This document shows positions 43,673 through 50,880 of a stretch of DNA of 64,000 nucleotides, in pieces; the first letter of the stretch is position 1, and the number at the start of each line of letters is the position of its first letter. A program made the position numbers and the translations under genes. The DNA lies in NCBI RefSeq assembly GCF_003259435.1, contig NZ_QLMA01000003.1, positions 248,001 to 312,000 of the forward strand, written 5' to 3'. This DNA is from Chitinophaga dinghuensis (GTDB taxonomy: Bacteria > Bacteroidota > Bacteroidia > Chitinophagales > Chitinophagaceae). Below the pieces are notes generated by a model. That model was not told the origin of the DNA. It saw nothing but the letters and a program-made list of their open reading frames with translations, and did no database searches.

Positions 43673-44317
43673 ATGGTGTTCCGTCTGTCGAAAGACTTAA
43701 TATTTCCGGATGTCTCTTATGCGGAGCCGGATGGACTCCTGGCAGTGGGGGGCGATTTGAGTCCTGCACGGCTGTTACTGGCATATCAATCCGGTATTTT
43801 TCCCTGGTTTAGCGAATCGCCTATTCTCTGGTGGAGTCCTGATCCCCGTTTTGTACTCTTTCCCAAGGATTTGAAGGTATCTGCCAGTATGAAGCAGGTA
43901 CTGCGTAAAAAGACCTTCCAAATAACTTATAACCGCAATTTTCCCGCTGTTATCCGGGCTTGCAGTCTTATGCCTCGTCCTGGTCAGGATGGTACCTGGA
44001 TTACCAGGCAGATGGAAAAAGCTTATATCCGCTTGCATGAGCTGGGATATGCCATTTCTGTGGAGGCCTGGCAGGAAGGAACGCTCGTGGGTGGATGCTA
44101 TGGTATTCGTCTGGGCAGAGCTTTCTTTGGAGAATCGATGTTTAGTAGCGTTAGCAATGCCTCCAAAGCGGCATTTATCACTTTTGTGCAGGATCATGCG
44201 GATCAGTTGGGTATGATTGACTGTCAGGTAGAAACCGATCACCTCCGTTCGCTGGGAGCGGGTTTCATTCAAAGAAAGGAATTCCTGTCATTGCTTCGTA
44301 CCCTGGAAGTTTCGTAA
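43673..44317 (+). CDS. aat: Leucyl/phenylalanyl-tRNA-protein transferase
   Basis: 214 residues. Transfers Leu or Phe from aminoacyl-tRNA to proteins with N-terminal Lys or Arg, creating N-degrons read by ClpS. Family marks: 'FPDVSYAEPDGLLAVGGDLS', 'LLLAYQSGIFPWFSESPILW', 'WSPDPRFVLFPKDLKVSASM', 'GTWITRQMEKAYIRLHELGY', 'GGCYGIRLGRAFFGESMFS' and 'IDCQVETDHLRSLGA'. Length is slightly under the E. coli enzyme (234). It lies directly behind clpS with 1 bp between. Confidence 0.97.
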   Translation: MVFRLSKDLIFPDVSYAEPDGLLAVGGDLSPARLLLAYQSGIFPWFSESPILWWSPDPRFVLFPKDLKVSASMKQVLRKKTFQITYNRNFPAVIRACSLMPRPGQDGTWITRQMEKAYIRLHELGYAISVEAWQEGTLVGGCYGIRLGRAFFGESMFSSVSNASKAAFITFVQDHADQLGMIDCQVETDHLRSLGAGFIQRKEFLSLLRTLEVS

Positions 44318-44357
44318 CTTACTGTGACTTTCTTTTTTACCACCAAATACCACCACG

Positions 44358-44966
44358 ATGAAAAAATCACTCTTACTCATGCTCGTCGTGTTATGCGCTG
44401 GTTTTGTTCCCCCTAAAGTAGCCATCAATGCACATCGGGACGACAAAACGCTGCTCTTAACACAACTTACCGAAACAAAAAATAACCTGCTGAAAGAAGT
44501 GCAGGGATTATCTGAAGAACAGCTGAAGTTCAAACCCGCACCGGATCGCTGGTCTGTTATTGAATGTGTGGAACACATTACCCGTGTAGAAAAAGGAATG
44601 TATGACGGAGAACAGCAGTTGGTGAAAGAACCTGCTGATCCTTCCAAGAGAGCAAATATTAAGATCACTGATCAGCAGATCATCACAGGCGTGGAAGATC
44701 GTAGTAAGAAATTCAAAGCGCCGGAACAGTTTGTACCTAAAGACGATCAAACGCCACAACAAACCATTCAGAATTTTATCACACAACGGGATGCAGTCAT
44801 AGCGTACGTGACCAACACTACGGATGATCTGCGTAATCACGTGACAGATAAATCTCCTATGGGTCCTATTGATGCGTATCAGTTGTTACTGCTGGATGCA
44901 GCACATACCAACAGACATACGCAACAAATTGTGGAAGTGAAGAACAGCCCTAACTTTCCTAAGTAA
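44358..44966 (+). CDS. Exported DinB-family protein
   Basis: 202 residues. Residues 1-22 look like a signal peptide (hydrophobic 'SLLLMLVVLCAGFV'). The mature part is a DinB/YfiT four-helix bundle: 'LLKEVQGLSEEQLKFKPAPD', 'RWSVIECVEHITRVEKGMY' with H73, and 'DAAHTNRHTQQIVEVK' with H183 and H187, giving the usual His3 metal site. DinB-like enzymes are often thiol-dependent S-transferases, normally cytosolic; export is the odd feature. It follows aat by 40 bp but may be separately expressed. Confidence 0.85.
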   Translation: MKKSLLLMLVVLCAGFVPPKVAINAHRDDKTLLLTQLTETKNNLLKEVQGLSEEQLKFKPAPDRWSVIECVEHITRVEKGMYDGEQQLVKEPADPSKRANIKITDQQIITGVEDRSKKFKAPEQFVPKDDQTPQQTIQNFITQRDAVIAYVTNTTDDLRNHVTDKSPMGPIDAYQLLLLDAAHTNRHTQQIVEVKNSPNFPK

Positions 44967-44994
44967 GGCACTTCATGTTGGACTGGTGATGTTG

Positions 44995-45036
44995 AAAAAA
45001 ATAACCCCGACAGTATAGCTGCCGGGGTTATTTTTT
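44995..45036. terminator. Bidirectional terminator between DinB and mtaB
   Basis: An 18-bp stem with one A-C mismatch (44995-45012 with 45019-45036), AAAAAATAACCCCG/CGGGGTTATTTTTT, 6-nt loop. Genes converge. Confidence 0.93.
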
Positions 45037-45052
45037 GTGGAAATATTACGGA

Positions 45053-46330
45053 TTAACGCAGTTCCCAGTCGATAATATTGTTGCTCCATTCTTCTCTGAA
45101 AGGAGTAGTGATCTTGATGTAATTATCGGTGTAACCTTCCATCATACCGTCTTTGTTATGAGATTCGAACAGTACTTTACGGGTTTGCCCAATATGTTGT
45201 TCCGTGAAGAACTGCAGTTTTTTATGACTGAGGTTACGGAGCATTTTATTTCTTTCATGGCGTACGTTTACAGGTACTACTGGTTTGATGTCCAGCGCCA
45301 GCGTATTCGCTCTTTCTGAGTAAGTAAATACGTGGAGGTAAGACACGTCCAGGCTATGCAGGAAATCGTACGTTTCGCGGAAATGCTCATCAGATTCAGA
45401 AGGGAATCCTACAATCACATCCACACCAATGGAACAATGTGGCATGAATTGTTTGATCAGACCTACTTTCTCTGCATAGAGCTCTCTGCGATATCTGCGG
45501 CGCATGAGGCCAAGAATATCGTTGCTGCCACTTTGCAAAGGAATATGGAAATGCGGCATGAATTTGCGGCTGTTGGCAACAAATTCAATGATTTCCGCTG
45601 TCAGCAGATTCGGTTCGATAGAACTGATACGATAACGTTCGATACCTTCTACCTTATCCAGCTCCTGTATCAGTTCAAAGAAGGTTTCTTCCCTTTTCTT
45701 GCCGCCTTCGAAGCCTTTTCCGAAGTCGCCTAAGTTAACGCCAGTGAGTACAATCTCTTTGACGCCATTGGCTGCCAGTTTTTCTGCATTTTTCACCACG
45801 TTTTCAACACTGTCGCTGCGACTTTTACCTCTGGCCATAGGGATGGTACAGAAGGTACAATTATAGTCGCATCCATCCTGTACTTTCAGGAAGGTACGAG
45901 TACGATCGTGGAGAGAATAGGAAGAATGGAAAGAATTGACATCTTCGATATCGCAGGAGCAGATTTTAGCGCTGTCTCCTTTGGTGAGGTTTTTCAGGTG
46001 TTCTGCGATATTGAATTTCTCTGCAGCACCGAGAACGAGGTCTACCCCTTCGATAGAAGCGATCTCTTCCGGTTTCAGCTGTGCATAGCAGCCGGTGATC
46101 ACCACCATGCTTTCGGGAGCGCGGCGCTGAATACGGCGTACCAGCTGACGGCATTCCTTGTCAGCATTATCTGTTACTGAACAGGTATTGATCACATATA
46201 CATCTGCAGTGTCGTCGAAATCCGTTTTCACAAACCCGTCCTGTTCCAGTAACCTGCTCAGAGAGGAGGTTTCTGAAAAGTTCAGCTTACAGCCGAGGGT
46301 ATGAAAAGCTACTGTTTTTACTTGTTCCAT
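45053..46330 (-). CDS. mtaB: tRNA t6A37 methylthiotransferase MtaB
   Basis: 425 residues. A radical-SAM enzyme that adds a methylthio group to t6A37 of ANN-decoding tRNAs. N-terminal MTTase domain with C14 ('HTLGCKLNFSE'), C50 ('INTCSVT') and C81 ('ITGCYAQ') for the auxiliary cluster; radical SAM motif 'DGCDYNCTFCTIP' (C154, C158, C161) and 'ARGKSRSDS'; a short TRAM region at the end. 'KLNFSE' and 'GVNLGDFG' separate it from MiaB and RimO. The start at 46330 is preferred over 46342 because the latter would lie inside the -7 box (46340-46347). Confidence 0.95.
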   Translation of the reverse strand: MEQVKTVAFHTLGCKLNFSETSSLSRLLEQDGFVKTDFDDTADVYVINTCSVTDNADKECRQLVRRIQRRAPESMVVITGCYAQLKPEEIASIEGVDLVLGAAEKFNIAEHLKNLTKGDSAKICSCDIEDVNSFHSSYSLHDRTRTFLKVQDGCDYNCTFCTIPMARGKSRSDSVENVVKNAEKLAANGVKEIVLTGVNLGDFGKGFEGGKKREETFFELIQELDKVEGIERYRISSIEPNLLTAEIIEFVANSRKFMPHFHIPLQSGSNDILGLMRRRYRRELYAEKVGLIKQFMPHCSIGVDVIVGFPSESDEHFRETYDFLHSLDVSYLHVFTYSERANTLALDIKPVVPVNVRHERNKMLRNLSHKKLQFFTEQHIGQTRKVLFESHNKDGMMEGYTDNYIKITTPFREEWSNNIIDWELR

Positions 46331-46339
46331 AAAGGACGG

Positions 46340-46347
46340 CAAAGGTA
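46340..46347 (-). promoter_or_regulatory. -7 element of mtaB
   Basis: Minus strand TACCTTTG, exact match, 9 bp from the ATG at 46330, so a very short leader. It supports the shorter start. Confidence 0.55.
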
Positions 46348-46412
46348 GGAACTTTTTATGTCATAGTCAGGTCAGGAATTTTCCCTAACTTACGCGCCGT
46401 CCGAAAAAATTT

Positions 46413-46853
46413 ATGAAAACTGCACAGAAATATCTGCCGGTCGTATTATTGGCCCTGCTGTTGATTGCGGGCTGGCAGCAAAAATGGTGGAGGAGTGAGC
46501 CCTCCACGGCAGCTAGAACAAAATCTGTTGTCACTCGTCCTCCCAGGTCTGCCGCGGATTATTCCGGTAGCCTGTTGAATCGTCATGCGAGACTGGAATA
46601 TACCAAGCACGCCAGATGTCGCATGGAATGCAGACATGTGACAGAGGGGGAAGTGCAGGAAATCCTTGCCAACGGGGAAGTAAATCTTGAGAAATCTAAT
46701 CCAAACGATCATCCTTGTCCAACATTCGCCCTGGAAGGGCATTCGCAGGAAGGGCAGCATCTTCGCATCGTTTTTGCGCCTTGTGATGAGAATAATGCCC
46801 GGGTGATTACCTGTATCGACCTGGATAAAGACTGGGCCTGTCATTGCGAATGA
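46413..46853 (+). CDS. Membrane-anchored DUF4258-like protein
   Basis: 146 residues. An N-terminal helix (about 6-22) acts as signal-anchor. The rest matches the DUF4258 layout: 'LEYTKHARCRMECRHVTEGE' (the H-A-x-x-R-M-x-x-R motif), 'VQEILANGEVNLEKSNPND', 'LRIVFAPCDENNARVITCID' and a Cys/His-rich end 'DKDWACHCE'. The fold is related to small toxin-like or RelE-like domains in some analyses, but most members are uncharacterised. Export to the periplasm is unusual for a toxin-type fold, so no toxin role is claimed. Divergent from mtaB. Confidence 0.72.
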   Translation: MKTAQKYLPVVLLALLLIAGWQQKWWRSEPSTAARTKSVVTRPPRSAADYSGSLLNRHARLEYTKHARCRMECRHVTEGEVQEILANGEVNLEKSNPNDHPCPTFALEGHSQEGQHLRIVFAPCDENNARVITCIDLDKDWACHCE

Positions 46854-46928
46854 TGAATCTTGTCTGAAGAATTCATATTTAAATCGTAGTTTTCCGGTTT
46901 AATTCAAACCACTGTTCAAGGGGCGTTT

Positions 46929-47696
46929 ATGAAATTATTATTGAAATTGTTGCGTGTTATTTATGTAGTATACGCCGCCATTATCTTCCTGGGAATCATG
47001 TTTCTCATTCTTCCGCCTATATTTCTGGCGTCTTTGCTGGGTAAGGAGAAGGGAGGAAATATTATTTTCTATTTTCTCCGGTTCTGGGCACATGCCTGGT
47101 TTCCGCTTGTAGGTATGCGTGTAACCAAGGAGCATCTTTGCAAAGAAGGTAATGAACCTTGTATTTTTGTTGTAAATCACCGTAGTTACCTGGATGCTGC
47201 CATTGCTGTGAAAGTGATGCGCCTTCCATTTCGCCCGCTTGGTAAGGTGGAAATGTCCAAAATTCCCTTTTTTGGCTTCATTTACAAGAATTCTGTTGTA
47301 CCAGTAGATCGTTCTAATGCTCCGGCACGCGCGAAGAGCGTACGTGAAATGATGAGCATGCTTAAAGCCGGTATTTCGGTGTTAATGTTCCCGGAAGGAA
47401 CCACCAATGAAACAGAAGCTCCATTAAGACCATTCCACAACGGCGCTTTCCGTATGGCGATAGAAATGCAGATTCCCTTGAAACCAGTACTCTATGTAGA
47501 TGCAGGAGATCGTTTTCCTGCCGGAGGTCTGATGAAACTGAATCCGGGCAAATGCCGCGTTGTATTTCTGGACCCTATTCCTGTGGATGGCCTGACCCTC
47601 GACGATATCAATACGCTCAAACAACGCGTTTACGATGTAATGGACACAGAGCTGCGTAAACGCCGCAAATATCCAACATTGGAAGTCACCCGATGA
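46929..47696 (+). CDS. plsC: 1-acyl-sn-glycerol-3-phosphate acyltransferase
   Basis: 255 residues. Makes phosphatidic acid from lysophosphatidic acid at the inner membrane. An N-terminal membrane helix pair (about 8-35) is followed by motif I 'VVNHRSYLDAAIA' (N83-H84-x4-D89), motif II around 'SVVPVDRSNAPARAK' and motif III 'VLMFPEGTTNETEAPLR'. Its last four bases overlap the priA start (ATGA, 47693-47696), so the two are translationally coupled, although no functional link is known. Confidence 0.93.
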   Translation: MKLLLKLLRVIYVVYAAIIFLGIMFLILPPIFLASLLGKEKGGNIIFYFLRFWAHAWFPLVGMRVTKEHLCKEGNEPCIFVVNHRSYLDAAIAVKVMRLPFRPLGKVEMSKIPFFGFIYKNSVVPVDRSNAPARAKSVREMMSMLKAGISVLMFPEGTTNETEAPLRPFHNGAFRMAIEMQIPLKPVLYVDAGDRFPAGGLMKLNPGKCRVVFLDPIPVDGLTLDDINTLKQRVYDVMDTELRKRRKYPTLEVTR

Positions 47697-50137
47697 AATA
47701 TGCAGATGTAATATTGCCACTGGCATTACCTAAAAATTATACCTATTCTGTTCCCGATAACATGGTGGATAGTATCCAGGTAGGCAGTCGTGTGGCTGTA
47801 CAACTGGGTAAACAGAAGAAGTATGCCGGTATTGTAAAGGCAATCCATCAGCAGGCGCCGGCCGACTATAAAACCAAACCTTTGCTGGATCTGCTGGACA
47901 AGGAGCCCGTCGTATATCCCACACAGTTAGCTTTCTGGTCCTGGATTGCCAGCTATTATATGTGCAGCGAAGGCGAAGTACTGAATGCCGCTTTACCTGC
48001 CCACCTGAAACTCTCCAGCGAAACATTATTGCTGCATAACGACGCTTTCGGCGACGACTATACGCAGTTGGATGATGATGAATATCTCATTGCGGAAGCC
48101 TTGCAGATACGCAAGGAGCTGCGCATTGAAGAGGTGCAGTTGATACTTGATAAGTCCGAAGTATACTCTGTGATCAAGAAACTGATTGAGAAAAAGGTTT
48201 GCCTGATCTATGAGGAACTGAAAGAAGTATATAAAGAGAAAACAGAAAATTTTGTACTCCTTCATCCTGATTATGTGGAGGAGGAAAAACTGGCGGCGCT
48301 CCTGAATGATTTCGGGCGTGCTCCCAAACAAATGGAGTTGCTGCTGGCTTATCTGCACCTGTTGAAAACAACAGGAGAGGTAACGCAGAATGCATTGCTC
48401 CGCAAATCGGGCGCTACTACCGCCCAACTGAAAGGGCTGGTCGACAAAGGTGTGCTGATGGTAGAAAAGCGAGCGGTAGACCGAATCAAACAGCATAAGC
48501 TGGAAGCCCAGATTGATTTTAGTCTGAGCCCTTCTCAGGAGCAGGCTTTGACGCTAGTAAAAGATCACTTCCAAACCAAGCAGGTTACTTTACTGCATGG
48601 AGTGACGTCTTCTGGGAAAACACAGATATATGTAAAATTGATGGAGGAATGTCTCGCCTCCGGAAAACAGGTGCTTTATCTGCTGCCTGAAATAGCCCTT
48701 ACCGCCCAGATCATACGTCGTCTCCAGAAACATTTCGGACAACATATCGGTATTTACCATTCGCGTTTCAACAACAACGAAAGAGTGGAAATATGGAATA
48801 AAGTAAAGAATGGTGAGCTGAAAATTATACTGGGCGCACGTTCCAGCTTACTGTTGCCGTTTCAGGATCTAGGGCTGATCATTTTGGATGAAGAACATGA
48901 TTCCTCCTATAAGCAACAAGATCCGGCTCCTCGTTATCATGCGCGGGATGCTGCGATCTATTATGCAGGACTCTTCAAAGCCAAAGTGCTGCTGGGTTCT
49001 GCCACGCCTTCCCTGGAATCTTATTACAATGCGAAACAGGGAAAATATGGATTGGTAGAGCTTTCTGAGCGATTTGGAGGTGTGGAGATGCCCGCCATGG
49101 AAGTGGTAGACATCAAAAAAGAGATGGCAGAGAAGACCATGGATGGTAATATCTCTCTGGCGCTTAAAACTGCTATCACAGAAAGTATTGCGGCAGAAAA
49201 ACAGGTCATCCTTTTCCAGAACAGGCGCGGTTATGCACCTTTCCTGATGTGCACTACCTGCGGATGGATACCGCATTGTAAGCAATGCGATGTATCGCTG
49301 ACCTATCACCGTAATCAAGATAAACTGCATTGTCACTATTGCGGTACGCGTTATCCTTATGTGTATACATGTGCTGCCTGTGGTAGTCAGTCGCTCATCC
49401 CTAAAAGTTTTGGTACAGAAAAGATAGAGGATGATCTGCAACAGATTTTCCCGGAAGCCCGTATCACCCGTATGGACGTGGATTCTGTCAGGAATAAAGA
49501 CAGTCACAATAAGATGATCAAACTGTTGGAAGACCGGGAAGTGGATATCCTGGTAGGTACACAGATGGTGGTGAAAGGACTGGATTTTGAAAACGTAAAC
49601 CTTGTAGGTATTCTGAGTGCGGATAGTCTGCTCAGTTATCCTGATTTCCGGGTAAATGAACGGGCCTTCCAGTTAATGGAACAGGTGAGCGGACGTGCAG
49701 GGCGTAAACATGCCAAAGGAAAAGTATTGGTACAAGCCAGCAATACCCGACATCCGGTACTGCATTATGTGTTGGAGCATGATTATAAAGCAATGTACGA
49801 AGCGGAGATTGCCGAGCGGCAGTTCTTCCACTATCCACCGTTTTATCGTCTGCTGAAACTTACTTTAAAACATAAAAATCAACAAACAGTAGAACAGGCC
49901 GCACAGGTACTGGCTAGCTGGTTGCAACCTCATATAGGCCAACAATTGGTAGGGCCGGCAGCTCCGCCGGTAGCGAGGGTAAGAAATAATTATTTGCAGG
50001 AAATGCTGATAAAACTGCCCCGCGATACAAAAGTTATTAATCAGACGAAATACATGCTGAGAGAGTATTTCATTCAGTTATTGGCAGAGAAGAAATTCAG
50101 GTCGGTGGTGATAGTGCCGGATGTGGATTGTGTGTAG
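47693..50137 (+). CDS. priA: Primosomal protein N' (replication restart helicase)
   Basis: 814 residues. A 3'-to-5' helicase that reloads the replisome at stalled forks. An N-terminal DNA-binding domain (1-110, 'YADVILPLALPKNYTYSVP') and winged helix are followed by Walker A 'LLHGVTSSGKTQIYVKLMEE', 'LYLLPEIALTAQIIRRLQ', DEEH box 'LIILDEEHDSSYKQQDPAPR' and the zinc region with eight Cys ('CTTCGWIPHCKQCD', 'HCHYCGTRYPYVYTCAACG'), then 'VLVGTQMVVKGLDFENVNLV' and 'QVSGRAGRKHAKGKVLVQ'. Length is above E. coli (732) but usual for the phylum. Confidence 0.97.
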   Translation: MKYADVILPLALPKNYTYSVPDNMVDSIQVGSRVAVQLGKQKKYAGIVKAIHQQAPADYKTKPLLDLLDKEPVVYPTQLAFWSWIASYYMCSEGEVLNAALPAHLKLSSETLLLHNDAFGDDYTQLDDDEYLIAEALQIRKELRIEEVQLILDKSEVYSVIKKLIEKKVCLIYEELKEVYKEKTENFVLLHPDYVEEEKLAALLNDFGRAPKQMELLLAYLHLLKTTGEVTQNALLRKSGATTAQLKGLVDKGVLMVEKRAVDRIKQHKLEAQIDFSLSPSQEQALTLVKDHFQTKQVTLLHGVTSSGKTQIYVKLMEECLASGKQVLYLLPEIALTAQIIRRLQKHFGQHIGIYHSRFNNNERVEIWNKVKNGELKIILGARSSLLLPFQDLGLIILDEEHDSSYKQQDPAPRYHARDAAIYYAGLFKAKVLLGSATPSLESYYNAKQGKYGLVELSERFGGVEMPAMEVVDIKKEMAEKTMDGNISLALKTAITESIAAEKQVILFQNRRGYAPFLMCTTCGWIPHCKQCDVSLTYHRNQDKLHCHYCGTRYPYVYTCAACGSQSLIPKSFGTEKIEDDLQQIFPEARITRMDVDSVRNKDSHNKMIKLLEDREVDILVGTQMVVKGLDFENVNLVGILSADSLLSYPDFRVNERAFQLMEQVSGRAGRKHAKGKVLVQASNTRHPVLHYVLEHDYKAMYEAEIAERQFFHYPPFYRLLKLTLKHKNQQTVEQAAQVLASWLQPHIGQQLVGPAAPPVARVRNNYLQEMLIKLPRDTKVINQTKYMLREYFIQLLAEKKFRSVVIVPDVDCV

Positions 50138-50225
50138 ATCTATAGCACATTTGCGTCTAGAAGGGCAACAAACTTGGTATTATAACTAATGCTATTGGTT
50201 GAAAAAAATATGTTATTTCATATCG

Positions 50226-50233
50226 TACCTTTG
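50226..50233 (+). promoter_or_regulatory. -7 element of the small lipoprotein gene
   Basis: TACCTTTG, exact match, 27 bp before the ATG at 50261. It favours that start over the upstream in-frame one at 50189. Confidence 0.5.
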
Positions 50234-50260
50234 CCCCATATATCCTATAACCTAATACAT

Positions 50261-50827
50261 ATGATCTATTCTAAAGTAATCCTGACAGCCGCCATTGGTC
50301 TGTCGATTGTAGCTTGTAATGCTTCGAAATCCACCAATCCGCCTATTGATGCTGTAAAAACAGCAAGTGAACCTGATAGTCTTATAGGAAAGAATAACTA
50401 CGCCAATCCGGTGGATGGAAAAGTGTATGCAAGTAGTGAAAAATTCAAGGAATACACGCCTGATGGAGGAACGCGCAAACCGAAAGGTCCCAATTACGTG
50501 AAGAATGTCACGTTATTAACCACCCAGCAAGAGGTGCCTGGCATTGTAAGTATTGATACGCTCGCTGAGTTTATTAAAGGGCAGGAAGCTTTTGTGTTGA
50601 AAAATATACAGGGAATAAAAACAGTAGGGAGATTGCTGATTCAGTTCCATCTGCATCATGGCGCGAAGCCCACTGTGATGGTATCTTATGATGGAGATTT
50701 TGATAAGAACCAATTACAACAGCTGGATGCTGATCTGCGTCAATATTGTGTGAATCATCGTACAAAAAAGGATTCTGTGGTTTATCAGATGCTATTTATG
50801 GTAAATGATGCGAACTACGCGAAATAA
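50261..50827 (+). CDS. Small lipoprotein of unknown function
   Basis: 188 residues. Lipobox 'SIVACNAS' (Cys about 19) after 'MIYSKVILTAAIGL'. The mature protein has a polar linker (20-70, 'STNPPIDAVKTASEPD'), then an alpha/beta part: 'VPGIVSIDTLAEFIKGQEAF', 'VGRLLIQFHLHHGAKPTVMV' and 'YQMLFMVNDANYAK'. No family recognised. An in-frame extension to 50189 exists but would put the -7 box inside the gene and bury the lipoprotein signal. A 20-bp-stem terminator shared with the DUF3857 gene follows. Confidence 0.75.
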   Translation: MIYSKVILTAAIGLSIVACNASKSTNPPIDAVKTASEPDSLIGKNNYANPVDGKVYASSEKFKEYTPDGGTRKPKGPNYVKNVTLLTTQQEVPGIVSIDTLAEFIKGQEAFVLKNIQGIKTVGRLLIQFHLHHGAKPTVMVSYDGDFDKNQLQQLDADLRQYCVNHRTKKDSVVYQMLFMVNDANYAK

Positions 50828-50837
50828 TATTCAGGCA

Positions 50838-50880
50838 TAAAACGAAGGGCCGGTATCGCAGATACCGGCCCTTCGTTTTA
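50838..50880. terminator. Bidirectional terminator between lipoprotein and DUF3857 genes
   Basis: A perfect 20-bp stem (50838-50857 with 50861-50880), 3-nt loop, TAAAACGAAGGG/CCCTTCGTTTTA ends. It abuts the stop codon of the DUF3857 gene. Confidence 0.93.
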
